Counted from the first letter of the stretch, positions 9,726 through 23,784 are shown. The stretch is 64,000 nt of DNA from Panulirus ornatus (GCF_036320965.1 NC_092225.1:2175756-2239755), one strand, 5' to 3'. Translations and numbers: made by a program. The notes: generated by a model not told the origin, from the sequence alone.

Positions 9726-12700
9726 GCTTCGTCGCTGTCTCCCGCGTTTACGAGATAGGGCAAGGAAACAGACGAAAGAAATGGCCCAACCCACCCCCAT
9801 ACACATGTATATACATACGTTCACACACGCAAATATACATACCTACACAGCTTTCCATGGTTTACCCCAGACGCTTCACATGCCCTGATTCAATCCACTG
9901 GCAGCACGTCAACCCCGGTATACCACATCGATCCAATTCACTCTATTCCTTGCCCTCCTTTCACCCTCCAGCATGTTCAGGCCCCGATCACACAAAATCT
10001 TTTTCACTCCATCTTTCCACCTCCAATTTGGTCTCCCAATTCTCCTCCTTCCCTCCACCTCCGACACATATATCCTCTTGGTCAATCTTTCCTCACTCAT
10101 TCTCTCCATGTGACCAAACCATTTCAAAACACCCTCTTCTGCTCTCTCAACCACGCTCTTTTTATTTCCACACATCTCTCTTACCCTTACGTTACTTACT
10201 CGATCAAACCACCTCACACCACACATTGTCCTCAAACATCTCATTTCCAGCACATCCATCCTCCTGCGCACAACTCTATCCATAGCCCACGCCTCGCAAC
10301 CATACAACATTGTTGGAACCACTATTTCTTCAAACATTCCCATTTTTGCTTTCCGAGATAATGTTCTCGACTTCCACACATTCTTCAAGGCTCCCAGAAT
10401 GTTCGCCCCCTCCCCCACCCTATGATCCACTTCCGCTTCCATGGTTCCATCCGCTGCCAGATGCACTCCCAGATATCTAAAACACTTTACTTCCTCCAGT
10501 TTTTCTCCATTCAAACTTACCTCCCAATTGACTTTACCCTCAACCCTACTGTACATAATAACCTTGCTCTTATTCACATTTACTCTTAACTTTCTTCTTT
10601 CACACACTTTACCAAACTCAGTCACCACCTTCTGCAGTTTCTCACATGAATCAGCCACCAGCGCTGTATCATCAGCGAACAACAACTGACTCACTTCCGA
10701 AGCTCTCTCATCCCCAACAGACTTCATACTTGCCCCTCTTTCCAAAACTCTTGCATTCACCTCCCTAACAACCCCATCCATAAACAAATTAAACGACCAT
10801 GGAGACATCACACACCCCTCCCGCAAACCTGTATTCACTGAGAACCAATCACTTTCCTCTCTTCCTACACGTACACATGCCTTACATCCTCGATAAAAAC
10901 TTTTCACTTTTTCTAACAACTTGCCTCCCACACCATATATTCTTAATACCTTCCACAGAGCATCTCTATCAACTCTATGATATGCCTTCTCCAGATCCAT
11001 AAATGCTACATACAAATCCATTTGCTTTTCTAAGTATTTCTCACATACATTCTTCAAAGCAAACACCTGATCCACACATCCTCTGCCACTTCTGAAACCA
11101 CACTGCTCTTCCACAATCTGATGCTCTGTACATGCTTTCACCCTCTCAGTCAATACCCTCCCATATAATTTACCAGGAATACTCAACAAACTTATACCTC
11201 TGTAATTTGAGAACTCACTCTTATCCCCTTTGCCTTTGTACAATGGCACTATGCACGCATTCCGCCAATCCACAGGCACCTCACCATGAGTCATACATAC
11301 ATTAAATAACCTTACCAACCAGTCAATAATACAGTCACCCCCTTTTTTAATAAATTCCACTGCAATACCATCCAAACCTCTGCCTTGCCGGCTTTCATCT
11401 TCCGCAAAGCTTTTACTACCTCTTCTCTGTTTACCAAATCATTTTCCCTAACCCTCGCACTTTGCACACCACCTCGACCAAAACACCCTATATCTGCCAC
11501 TCTATCATCAAACACATTCAACAAACCTTCAAAATACTCACTCCATCTCCTTCTCACATCACCACTACTTGTTATCACCTCCCCATTTGCGCCCTTCACT
11601 GAAGTTCCCATTTGCTCCCTTGTCTTACGCACTTTACCTCCTTCCAGAACATCTTTTTATTCTCCCTAAAATTTAATGATACTCTCTCACCCCAACTCTC
11701 ATTTGCCCTCTTTTTCACCTCTTGCACCTTTCTCTTGACCTCCTGTCTCTTTCTTTTATACATCTCCCACTAAATTGCATTTTTTCCCCGCAAAAATTGT
11801 CCAAATGCCTCTCTCTTCTCTTTCACTAATAATCTTACTTCTTCATCCCACCACTCACTACCCTTTCTAATCAACCCACCTCCCACTTTTCTCATGCCAC
11901 AAGCATCTTTTGCGCAATCCATCACTGATTCCCTAAATACATCCCATTCCTCCCCCACTCCCCTTACTTCCATTGTTCTCACCTTTTTCCATTCTGTACT
12001 CAGTCTCTCCTGGTACTTCCTCACACAAGTCTCCTTCCCAAGCTCACTTACTCTCACCACCCTCTTCACCCCAACATTCACTCTTCTTTTCTGAAAACCC
12101 ATACAAATCTTCACCTTAGCCTCCACAAGATAATGATCAGATATCCTCCAGTTGCACCTCTCAGCACATTAACATCCAAAAGTCTCTCTTTCGCGCGCCT
12201 GTCAATTAACACGTAATCCAATAACGCTCTCTGGCCATCTCTCCTACTTACATACGTATACTTATGTATATCTCGCTTTTTAAACCAGGTATTCCCAATC
12301 ACCAGTCCTTTTTCAGCACATAAATCTACAAGCTCTTCACCATTTCCATTTACAACACTGAACACCCCATATATACCAATTATTCCCTCAACTGCCACAT
12401 TACTCACCTTTGCATTCAAATCACCCATCGCTATAACCCGGTCTCGTGCATCAAAATCACTAACACACTCATTCAGCTGCTCCCAAAACACTTGCCTCTC
12501 ATGATCTTTCTTCTCATGCCCAGGTGCATATGCACCAATAATCACCCATCTCTCTCTATCAACTTTCAGTTTTACCCATATTAATCGAGAATATACTTTC
12601 TTACATTCTATCACATACTCCCACAACTCCTGTTTCAGGAGTACTGCTACTCCTTCCCTTTCTCTTGTCCTCTCACAAACCCCCTGACTTTACTCCCAAG

Positions 12701-13437
12701 ACATTCCCAAACCACTCTTCCCCTTTACCCTTGAGCTTCGTTTCACTCAGAGCCGAAACATCCAGGTTCCTTTCCTCAAACATACTACCTATCTCTCCTT
12801 TTTTCACATCTTGGTTACATCCACACACATTTAGACACCCCAATCTGAGCCTTCGAGGAGGATGAGCACTCCCCGCGTGACTCCTTCTTCTGTTTCCCAT
12901 TTTAGAAAGTTAAAAAAAATACAAGGAGTGGAGGATTTCTGGTCCCCCGCTCCCGTCCCCTCTAGTAGCCTTCTACGACACGCGAGGAATGCGTGGGAAG
13001 TATTCTTTCACCCCTATCCCCAGGGATGATATACATATATATACACACATACATACATACACACACATACGCACATATACACACACACACACACACACAT
13101 ATACATATATATACATATGAAAAATGTAAGAAATAATTTAGAAAACTGAAACTTCTAGCTTGAAATGAAATGAAAAAAAAAGAATGTCACATAATGGTTC
13201 AACCTCTGGCTATGGAAAAGGGAAATGTATAATTTATTTACACAAACGTCAATAGTAGTTCTCATCAATTTAACCACTGTATCAATAAGCTTCAATGTCT
13301 AAGCTACATTTTTTCCAATTTCACTATTTTCTTGTCAAAGCACCATGTATGAAAACTATCACTCCAGTAACACAACTATAAACATTTACTTCCCTTTTAA
13401 ATAAGTTCTGGGGAAGTCTTTCTCAATACACTGCGGG
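9726..13437 (-). mobile_element. RTE-like LINE copy B, near full length
   Basis: Same architecture and length as copy A, including the 5' UTR block (about 12905-13030), the CA/TA tract and about 300 bp of further upstream sequence ending near 13437. Its A-rich tail (T-run 9713-9725) abuts the 3' UTR of the oppositely oriented copy C. It has the short 3' UTR, and His at the KAYH position as in copy A, so A and B are sister copies. Confidence 0.88.
9909..12900 (-). pseudogene. Endonuclease-RT ORF of LINE copy B, frameshifted
   Basis: The N-terminus (12673-12900) matches copy A. Further pieces are at 12111-12626 (endonuclease core with GDLNAKV), 11770-12126 (linker), 11312-11632 and 9909-11375 (RT with QCGFRSGRG, MDLEKAYHRV and FADD, then the C-terminal GRPNWRWKD patch). 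The breaks include single-base indels near 12670, 12120 and 11380 and a stop near 11770. Between breaks it is nearly identical to copy A, so inactivation looks recent. Confidence 0.88.
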
Positions 13438-13585
13438 ACGCTCTACCACCTGGCGAGCTTTGTGTTGCAATGGTTCTTGATTCACAAACGTAGTAGCATC
13501 ACTGGTGGGCGGAAGAACATTCTTGTAACCACAGCAAGTATCACATTCCGTGCAACTCCATTATGATGGTTCTTCTCATGACGCG

Positions 13586-13846
13586 ACGCACATATGAGGG
13601 GGAAGGGGGTTGTTATTCCATGTGTGGCGAGGTGGCGATGGGAACAAATAAAGGCAGGCAGTATGAATTATGTACATGTCTATATACGTACATGTCTGTG
13701 TATGTATATATATGTATACGTTGAAATGTATAGGTATGTATATGTGCGTGTGTGGACGTGTATGTCCTCTCACAACCCACCCACATACATGTGTATGTGG
13801 GTGGGTTGGGCCACCTCGCTGACGCGGGAGACAGCAACAAAGTATA
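13586..13846 (+). mobile_element. RTE-like LINE copy D, 3' UTR fragment
   Basis: Only the long-type 3' UTR remains: the CATATGAGGG block, CCATGTGTGGCG, AACAAATAAAGG (polyadenylation-like), a GT/TA-rich stretch, and the terminal stem-loop with CTCGCTGACGCGGGAGACAGC. It ends in a TAAA/TA tail facing copy E tail to tail. Confidence 0.8.
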
Positions 13847-13913
13847 ATGAATACTAAATAAATGAATATATATATTCTATTTATCTATTTATAAATTATT
13901 TATTTATTTATTT

Positions 13914-15652
<1,739 letters not shown>

Positions 15653-15680
15653 TTATTTATTTATTTATTCATTTATTTAT

Positions 15681-15811
15681 CGTACTTTGTCGCTGTTTCC
15701 TGCATTAGCGAGGTAGCGCAAGGAAATAGACAAAAGAATGGCCCAACCCACCCACATACACATGTATATACATAAACGCCCACACACGCACATATTCATA
15801 CCTATACATTC
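15681..15811 (-). mobile_element. RTE-like LINE copy F, 3' terminal fragment
   Basis: About 130 bp of terminal stem-loop and adjacent 3' UTR (GGCCCAACCCACCCACATAC on the plus strand), truncated upstream. The TTTA-rich stretch at 15652-15680 is its tail. Confidence 0.75.
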
Positions 15812-15845
15812 TTTTTTTTTTGTGAATATGTATATATGTATATAT

Positions 15846-16088
15846 ATCCCTGGGGATAGGGGATTAAGAATACTTCCCATGTATTCCCTGCGTGTCGTAG
15901 AAGGCGACTAAAAGGGGAGGGAGCGGGGGGCTGGAAATCCTTCCCTTTCGTTTTTTTTCTTTTTTTTTTTTAATTTTCCAAAAGAAGGAACAGAGGGGGC
16001 CAGGTGAGGATATTCCAAAAAAGGCCCAGTCCTCTGTTCTTAACGCTACCTCGCTAATGCGGGAAATGGCGAATAGTTTAAAAGAAAG

Positions 16089-16104
<16 letters not shown>
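15846..16104 (+). mobile_element. SIDE copy 1: short internally deleted derivative of the RTE-like LINE
   Basis: The 5' half (15846 to about 15955) aligns with the LINE 5' UTR: CCCTGGGGATAGGGG, then GAATAC/GTATTC, GTCGTAGAAGGCGAC and GGAGCGGGGGGCTGGAAATC. Pairing in the hairpins is kept, one pair as a wobble. The 3' end (about 16040-16080) carries the LINE's terminal stem-loop core CGCTACCTCGCTAATGCGGG and then A-rich/(TA)n tail. A middle of about 80 bp (GGCCAGGTGAGGATATTCC) has no match to the LINE copies here. It has no ORF, so it would depend on the LINE proteins. Confidence 0.8.

Positions 16105-16179
<75 letters not shown>
16105..16179. repeat. (TA)n microsatellite, tail of SIDE 1
   Basis: About 75 bp of TA with one G, following the A-run of SIDE 1 and ending at the outer edge of a PLE terminal unit. 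Confidence 0.95.
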
Positions 16180-16185
<6 letters not shown>

Positions 16186-16255
16186 GAAAGGATGACAATT
16201 TTGCGCGTGATCAAGATATTCCTAAGAGTCCACGGGGAAAATGAAACACGAAAAG

Positions 16256-16298
16256 CTCCCAAGTGCACTTTCGTGTAATAATCATATCATCAGGGGAG
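16256..16298 (-). ncRNA. Hammerhead-ribozyme-like motif 3 (best-formed helix I)
   Basis: On the minus strand: CTCCC, CTGATGA, extra T, stem II, CACGAAA, palindromic GTGCAC, T, T (cleavage position), GGGAG. Helix I CTCCC/GGGAG forms five Watson-Crick pairs. Stem II is weakened (ATG against CAC). Helix III can form only as AGTGCACT pairing between two molecules, which implies a dimeric hammerhead. Confidence 0.6.
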
Positions 16299-16412
16299 AC
16301 ACAAGAGAGAAATATAACAGTCAGTTGATATATATCGAAAAGACGAAGCTAGGACGCCATTTGGTAAACATGTGATATTCCAAAACATACATGTTATATT
16401 TCTCTCTTGTGT

Positions 16413-16455
16413 CTCGCCTGATGATGCGATTATTACACGAAAGTGCACTTGGGAA
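16413..16455 (+). ncRNA. Hammerhead-ribozyme-like motif 4 (damaged helix I)
   Basis: Same 43-nt layout, with core CTGATGA and CACGAAAGTGCACTT, but CTCGC faces GGGAA so helix I is broken, and stem II has GCG against CAC. Likely a decayed copy. Confidence 0.45.
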
Positions 16456-16496
16456 CTTTTCATGTTTCATTTTCCCCTTGGACTCATAGGAATTTA

Positions 16497-16563
<67 letters not shown>
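16497..16563. repeat. (TA)n microsatellite
   Basis: About 60 bp of TA after the plus-oriented PLE terminal unit. Confidence 0.95.
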
Positions 16564-16564
<1 letters not shown>

Positions 16565-16567
<3 letters not shown>

Positions 16568-19214
16568 TAATAGCAATGAAAAGATAAGAGAATACTGTGT
16601 GACTTGCGAATGTGAAGCAATACTCATATACCCCCTTATTTTCCGAAGGATTGGAAAGCCATAGCTCTTGTCCACATATAGAAGGATTGTGTTTACTGTT
16701 ACAACATACGACCTGCAAGGGAGTGTTAGAAGTTCGTGGTTAAATCATCGTTTTCTGACGGATTATGTATTTTCATATCGCGAGCATAAACAGCTCAGTC
16801 GCGCGAGTTTATTTTGGGAACTTTATGCGTCCGAATATTTCATGTAAGAAAAAATGGAATTCAAGGAAGTCTTCGATCTGACCCGGAATTGATATTTTTG
16901 ACCGTTGGAATGACAAGGTATTTAGGGAACTGGAAGTGAGATCTAACAAACCATATGGCAAACGTCATTTTTGGTTGCATTACTGGAGGAGAGATAAGGA
17001 TGGATTACAGTGAAATTTATAACCAGATAGAAGGATTACAACACGAACCATGATTAGGAATATCAGTCACAATACATGACGAAAATGATTAGGGAAAATT
17101 AGGCTTCATATTCTCTCTCAAACTGGCACCTCTTTGTCATATATGCTACAGCAGATGATAAAGGTTGGAAACCAAAATGGATCGAATTTATGAACAGTAA
17201 AGGCAGAGTTTAGTCTCGTCAACAGGGAGCAGGAAAGTGCTAGGAGTTATACTGGCAAGCCGTCGTGACCAGACGTCTCGAAAGGGCCATGTCTGAGCCA
17301 CTGTTTACATGAGTGGTGTCGTAAACGTTGGAGTCCGGAGGCAGCAGCAGCAGTGGCAGCCTACCCCACGGGATGATAGTGCTCGCCCCTGATCACTGTT
17401 CCGCGCCTCCTACCCCTCCTACCGTAAACCAATCTCTTCAAGTAACTGCCTGGGGAAGGAGAGGGTTCATCGGAGCGATCGTAAAGGTTGCTATGTGTGG
17501 GGAAGGGGACGTTGTGTGACGGGGTTGATTGTGAAGGAGAAACTCCTTGAGGAAGGATTTTAGAGTCAGTAAAAGAATTGTTTTATGGTGGTGACTCTGG
17601 TTGGGTAAGAAACCGCAAGAGAGTAAAACAATTTTCAGATCAAAGACTTTAGAACGAAGACATACTTAAAGTTCATGGTAAGGAGGGACATGGTCTGACG
17701 CAAATGGCTTCGCCACATTAACTGTAAGGGCGTGGCATACATCTCAGGTTGGGTAGGCACCCATATATAGGGACAGTAAGGTAGTGTATGATGGCATGGA
17801 GTGGGGCAGATGATAGGGTGGGGGTCCCTGGGACTACAGTGGGGGATATATGCTACTTTTACATCCAGTAATGGTACTTGGTATATGGACGGCACCTGGT
17901 GCAGTGGCGGAGGCGGAGATAGAGGAAGAGAGGGAGGAAGGGAGGGACGAAGGGAGAGAGGGAGGGAGGGAGGGAGGGAGGGAGGGAGGAAAAGCAGAGG
18001 CGAAATGTGGAGATATTTTCTAGCGTCAAAGCCAAGCACAGCGGAGCCGCACGCTAATGCCCTGCAAGATGCATCGCCTCCTATGTCTTCACACCAACAA
18101 GACATTTTTCTAAAACGCTCATCGGATTTTTTGTTCAATGAAGATTAATAGCGATCCTTATAGCCATAAAAGTGCCAAATTCTTTCTCACGCAAAAGAAA
18201 GAATATTTTTCTTCCTATGTTGTGTTCTGGGAGGATAAATGCTTGTTTAGTGCGTGGGTTTGATATTGCACGCAACAGATGGACGTAACAAGAAGCAAGC
18301 AAGGCAGGCACCGCCACCTGGCCTCCACCTGGCACCAGCTGGCGGGAGGTGCCAGCTGAGCTACCCAACTTATGGCTCCTTGAAATAAACGAAAAGAAAA
18401 TTAATCTCGAATTCCTGAGTCACTTGAGTAAACTGAGAAATAACTCCGACACAAACATTCTCTGGGCCGAACACTGTAGCATACCTTAGATTGTATGAGA
18501 CCTGATGTTATCCTCACTATTAGAAATGTGAAGCTGCTTTGAAGTGAAGAAATGCCCAAGAACTTTTGGAGCCTACATATGCCTGTGTGGAAGCTTGAAG
18601 TAATATCTGTGAGAAGTTTTAAAACTCTCTTACGCTCAGAACTTAGGGTCTCAAGGAATTTATAGATTTATGTTCCCAGACTTCTCTTAAAGAGAATTTT
18701 ATAATCTTGTTGCACTAAAGGGAAGTTACTGATTTTTTGGAGTTTCTCCTTTCAAAAAGTCTGTGATATGGTTATTTCATTATTTTTTTAAAGCTTTGGA
18801 GCCATTGAGAAGGCTATGGTACCACTCGGAGATATTTACAGATTTCTGAAGATACTGAAGACAGTTTATCTTTTTTTTAAAGAGACCGACATGACAGGCA
18901 AAACAGGCTCTAGTCGGGGTCATTTCGGATGACAGAAAAATGTAAAGGAAAACAGGATATTGATCATGGCTCTGCAGGTGTTTGTAGACCTGACTTTTAA
19001 AGGAGGAAAGGTATATGAAGAGGGAAAGATAAAAGAAGGGAGAGGATTCCACAGCTTCGCTCTCTAAGGGAAGAAGGAGGTAGCATAGCAGCCAATCCTC
19101 GAGTGGCCGTACTCCATACAGAAACTGGAGGAAGCAGCAGCCAAACGCGTGTCACGGAGCATCTTTTTATAGCCTGCAATTTCCGAAACCATCCTTGAAT
19201 CTTCCTTGGTTTTG
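16565..19214. other. Unique DNA without recognised gene
   Basis: No ORF with recognisable motifs and no clear transposon relic. The one notable feature is a G-rich run of GGGA units at about 17928-17992, which could form a G-quadruplex and explains the proline/serine-rich false ORF on the other strand. Confidence 0.5.
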
Positions 19215-19640
19215 CAGGGCTCTGTAAATAAACCTGGTCTCTCTCTGGTGACTGCGGCACGGTACGTGTACCCAGGCCTTCTGTAAGGCACCGTAGATGT
19301 ACCTTGACCTTTAGATAGGAACCGTTGGTGTACCTGGACCTTCTCTAGTGAGATACTGTAAACATAACTGGACCTTCTCTAGTGAGATACTGTAAACATA
19401 ACTGGACCTTCTCTAACAAAATACCGTCGCGCCTTCTTCAGTGAGGTACCGTAGTTGCACCTTCCCCTCCTCTAGCAAGGTACCGTAGATGCGCTTGGAC
19501 TTTACCTATCGAGGTACCGTTGCTGCACTTCACTTTCTCAAGCAAGGTACAGGAGCTGTACTTGAACCTTCTCCAGTGAGGTATGGTAAGCAGCAATTTG
19601 CCTTCTCTGGTGAAGTACCAAACGGCTTCCTGGATCTTCG
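19215..19640. repeat. 34-bp minisatellite (degenerate)
   Basis: About 12 diverged copies of a 34-bp unit with core GGACCTTCTCTAGTGAGATA. Two neighbouring units near 19340-19410 are identical; the others carry several changes. Confidence 0.85.
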
Positions 19641-19861
19641 TAAACTTCATGTTACATGTGTAATGATAGAACGCATGACGCACTTTTACTACAGCTCTTA
19701 CGTTATATATATATCATAAAGCGGAAGAAGAGGCGTTGCCGGACTCATGTGAAAAGTCACATTTGGCGAGGCTGTGTCATCGGAGCACAATCTCACGTAG
19801 TCATTTGTCAATATCTGCATATAATTTATTAGGAGTTATCTGTCTTATTTGTCAATAATGT

Positions 19862-19871
19862 GTGCGTGTGT

Positions 19872-19942
<71 letters not shown>
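19862..19942. repeat. (GT)n microsatellite
   Basis: About 80 bp of GT, nearly pure. Confidence 0.95.
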
Positions 19943-19943
<1 letters not shown>

Positions 19944-20442
19944 TGGCTTTATTAGTGAGGAGGAGGGTGTATTGATGATGGCTTTGGCAGTAAAGATAAG
20001 GGTGTAGTGAAGAGTTTAGTAAGCAAAAAGAAGTAGTAAAGATGAGTGTATAGTGATGGGGTATAATGAAGATTAGGGCGTGGTGAAGAATCTACGGCAC
20101 AAGAATGCAGTGAAAATAATTTGAAAGTAAGTGTTATAATGGTGTTGTGTGTGTGTTTTATGTCTTTCTATTTGTGTGTTTCTGGTAAGAATTCAAGGTC
20201 AGGCAAAATCTGGCTTTGAGCCTTGCTCAGTAAAGATAACAGTATATGAAGATAAGGTTTTACTGAAGCCTTAGGAGCAAAGGGAACGTTTATCTGATGA
20301 AGACAATAACACTGTGAAGATGAGCCATATGAAATAATCTATCTTATATATCAATACTGGAGGTGTCATTATTTTTCCACGTGTTGCCCTGTCTTCGTAA
20401 TCATGTTGATATATACCATATATTTACTCCTACGTATGTCTG

Positions 20443-20480
20443 CACACACACACACACACACACAAACCTTGGCTTACGCC

Positions 20481-20539
<59 letters not shown>
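20443..20539. repeat. (CA)n-spacer-(GT)n inverted microsatellite
   Basis: About 22 bp of CA, then a spacer whose CCTTGGC and GCCAGG also pair, then about 58 bp of GT. The whole forms a long potential hairpin with a four-base loop (TTAC). Confidence 0.85.
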
Positions 20540-20540
<1 letters not shown>

Positions 20541-20894
20541 TGGGAGGAGGGAGGTGAGATTTGAGACTTAAAGTCAGCTTATTTAAGGTGGAGAAGTGGA
20601 GATGAGCAAGTAGTGAAGAAGAGCATAATAGACCTAATTTTGTGACGTTAGTGATAATGTGAAGATGGGTTGTAGTGAAGAAGAGTATAGCGAACACTAT
20701 GATGAAATCTAAGTTCAAGGACGGTCTAAGTCCTGCCTTGAACCTAACTTACATGAAGGAAAGGTTATTGTGAAGATTCACATGTTGTGAGGAGGACTGT
20801 AGTTAACCCAGAAAGACACTATGGGCACGGTTGCAGACACAATTTCGAATCCCGGCTGCTCAAGGTAGTAAAGTGCTACGCTTAATGAAGGAAA

Positions 20895-21085
20895 AGTGGA
20901 ACGGCCTTAGGACCATGCAGCAGTTAGCCTAAGATCTGTGGCGCGAACATGAAAATCCTAATGATCATGCAGCGGTCTGCCTGGGACCTGTGGCACTGAC
21001 ATGAACATCCCAATGATCATGCAGCAGTCAGCCTGGGGTCTGTTGCATAGACATGAAAGTCTTGACAGTTACCCAGTCAGCCTGT
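20895..21085. repeat. Three-copy tandem repeat of about 53 bp
   Basis: Three degenerate units built on ATGATCATGCAGCAGT, CAGCCTGGG, CTGTGGC and GACATGAA. No ORF. Confidence 0.75.
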
Positions 21086-21089
21086 GATT

Positions 21090-22120
21090 AGCTTTGATAT
21101 ATTTACAAGTCTCTCGTGCCGTGCACGTGGCCCAAGGCAAATCTGTATCACTGTAAAGTTTGGAATCGTCACAGTCCGGCTTGAACTCCGTACATGAGAA
21201 CTACTAACCAATATGTCCCCCTCCCACCTCGCCTTATTGTATGTATGTATGATGGCCAGATGAAGTGTGACTGAGCTACGCGTGCAATAGGTCATGCCGC
21301 AACTGGCAAGGCTATTCCTTTAGGAGTACAGTCTCGTCAAAAAACTTAACACTCCAAATGCGTCCGCCGTGTCCCTGCTACTGGATGGAGCGCAGCCTTC
21401 GAGCCGCAGGAGATTCTTGATGAGATCCAGGGTAACACTATGACTTTTTCTAGAGGTAATTGTGAGTAAAGTCAGTAGTTATGGTGAAACATAGTAATTA
21501 CTACGCACAAATACCTGCGGGTGATAATGGATACACCCCAGGTGTTCTTATATCCGTTAGTCAGTTTCTGACACCAATTATTATGTGTGTTTGTTCAGTA
21601 TTCTGAAAAAGATATCCAGTATTTCACAGAAGGCAAATTTGTTACTTCAAAATTAAAGTTATATAAACATCTAGTGTCCCATACAGAGGGAAGTTGTTAT
21701 ATCTAACAACCTTACTGGTAGACCTCCCCCTCCCACCTCCCGTCCTTGTTGACATGCAGAAGTCGAGACGTCAATTACATATGCACAAGACAAGTTCGTC
21801 GAGCTCATTCTTCTGCAGCAACAACCTCCTGCAGCAGAACCTTGACCACTAAGGGCAGCTTCATCAGTTTCTACCCGAGGAAACATCATACCGTGAGTCG
21901 ATTCTTAATACGAGTTGGAAGTTGTTTACCTTGCGAAGCTCGGAGTTTGTTGAATAAGAAGTATGAAATGCGGTAGTTTTTGTTAACATTACATATGACA
22001 TGTATAGTTAACACATTAAGTACAGTAAATGTATGTGATAAGTGTACTTCATTGAGCTCCACGGTATGACCTGTTGGTAAGATGGCCTGACCTTTGACCT
22101 GACCCTTAAGGATCCGTTAA
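21090..22120. other. Unique DNA without recognised gene
   Basis: No motif-bearing ORF and no repeat family recognised. Confidence 0.45.
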
Positions 22121-22134
22121 AAGGAGGGCTCTAC

Positions 22135-22232
22135 CTTCGTTCTCAAGGCCCGTACCGGCGTACCGAAGCATGGTACCGTCGTCTTCGTTCTCAAGGCCAC
22201 GGCGTACCGGCGTACCGAAGCATGGTACCGTC
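22135..22232. repeat. Two-copy tandem duplication
   Basis: CGTTCTCAAGGCC followed by CGTACCGAAGCATGGTACCG occurs twice in tandem. The second copy has a short insertion. Confidence 0.85.
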
Positions 22233-22385
22233 CTGATCATGAAGTTACTCACATCCATTAAGAAGCTTTACAGTATTTCTAAGATCTTGCACAGTTCAGA
22301 CTGTACTATATTGATGGCGCCATAATTCTTGTATGTTGTGGAGGAAGCACCATACCTTAACCCACAGTGGTCCAGATATTGTTTC

Positions 22386-22389
<4 letters not shown>

Positions 22390-22440
<51 letters not shown>
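22390..22440. repeat. (CA)n microsatellite
   Basis: About 50 bp of pure CA. Confidence 0.95.
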
Positions 22441-22443
<3 letters not shown>

Positions 22444-23049
22444 TTACAGCAACATGTCCCGCTCCTATACTTCACTAACCAGCATACCATTTCCCACAAC
22501 ATTCATCGTACCATGAGTATAGACCTTGCAATGTTCCGGCCATGTCCAGCTGAAGTGATGACTTGTAATTATGATAACGGTTTAGTGAATCACACGCAAG
22601 AGAAGGCCCGAAGATAAACAAGATACACACAATGTAAATAGTAGGTCTATAAAAACGATGACGGGAACATAAACAGACAATCTCTACGCAAATACTGGAT
22701 TAGCAGCCTAATGGTCATTGTTGATGTCCACAGTGGCTGGGGCAGGACTGTTCTTGTTGCGGATTATACATGTTCGGATGGGCTCGATGTGGGTGGCAAG
22801 AGGCGGTCGGGAGCGGCTGGTGCAGTCGCTTCTTTCCGAGATATTGGACGAGATCCACGCACTGGTGGAGAGAGTCGGGAGGACCAACGTGTTCAGCGCA
22901 TCATAACGGGTTGTGTAGGAGGTAGGGATGCTCTCACATGCCCTTTTCAGCACCCTCTGTAGTGGACCCAGTCATGTGGACGACAAAGAGGAAGACCGGA
23001 GGGCGGAAGCATAGGTGAATTTAGGGAAGAGTATAAACAGTGATCCTCA
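22441..23049. other. Unique DNA without recognised gene
   Basis: Short overlapping ORFs on both strands around 22710-22960 have no recognisable motif. Confidence 0.45.
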
Positions 23050-23420
23050 TACCAGACCCCACAGTAATTACCATGCCATGCCTTACCCACACTCTGTGGT
23101 AACCAACATACCACGTACTGCAGTAGCCGTGTCCTCACCATATTCCTACTGTCGACTCATTACCATCCCTCTTACCCATAGTAACCATGTCCTAAGGTCT
23201 ACAGTAACCATCCTTACAGCACGCATCATATCACGCCACACATTAACCATGTCCCAGCCATCGTACCACGCCCACAGTAGCTATGTCATATCCATGTATT
23301 ATACACCGTGCCACGCCCTACAGTAGCCACCATAATCACGCCTACAGTAGCCACGTCCCGCCCATGTTCTACGCTGAGCACCGTGCCACGCCCCACAGTA
23401 GTCACCACACCGTGCCAGGG
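23050..23420. repeat. Degenerate tandem array of CC-ACAGTA units
   Basis: Repeated CACGCC..ACAGTAGCCAC and CAGTAACCATGTCC motifs at irregular spacing of about 25-60 bp. An old minisatellite. Confidence 0.6.
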
Positions 23421-23784
23421 GCGGTGCGACACCCCAAGTGATCATCTTAACATGCCTGCGGCCACCCCAGGCTACTGGTTGGGCTACCCCGGGCCCAGGC
23501 ACACTCCCTAGTGGTCTCCCCGACCCACGTGTTGTGTCCGCCAGGGAACACTAAGCACCTTTTTCACTTAAGCGAGGACCTCTGCCCTTCCCTTCCCCTG
23601 GCCAGCCCCGCTCCGCCTCCCCTGATCCCGTAGCCCTTTATGATAGTTCAGCGAAGTGTTTATCTTCATTATTGCCCCTACTATCTCCTGAGAAAACCCA
23701 TAAATTCATAGCATGAGTCGCGCAGGGTGTTACTGATGCGGCAGGGCTGTCTTGAGAGGGGGAGAGGAACATCAGTAGGGCTGA

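Larger units (their letters stand above)
16180..16498. mobile_element. Inverted pair of PLE terminal units
   Basis: A minus-oriented unit (about 16180-16372) and a plus-oriented unit (about 16373-16498) lie head to head with no PLE coding body between them. Both contain CTGATGA...CACGAAAGTGCAC, then TTTCGTGT or TTTCATGT and the CATTTTCCCC block. The minus unit reaches further on both sides, to CGCCATTTGGTAAACATGT inside and TGATCACGCGCAAAATTG outside. This is the pLTR-pLTR arrangement expected of a PLE that lost its body. Confidence 0.7.

Noticed and set aside
17635..18148. Pro/Ser-rich ORF on the minus strand and its Gly/Arg-rich counterpart on the plus strand
   Set aside because: Caused by the GGGA-rich tract; no conserved domain and both strands are open.
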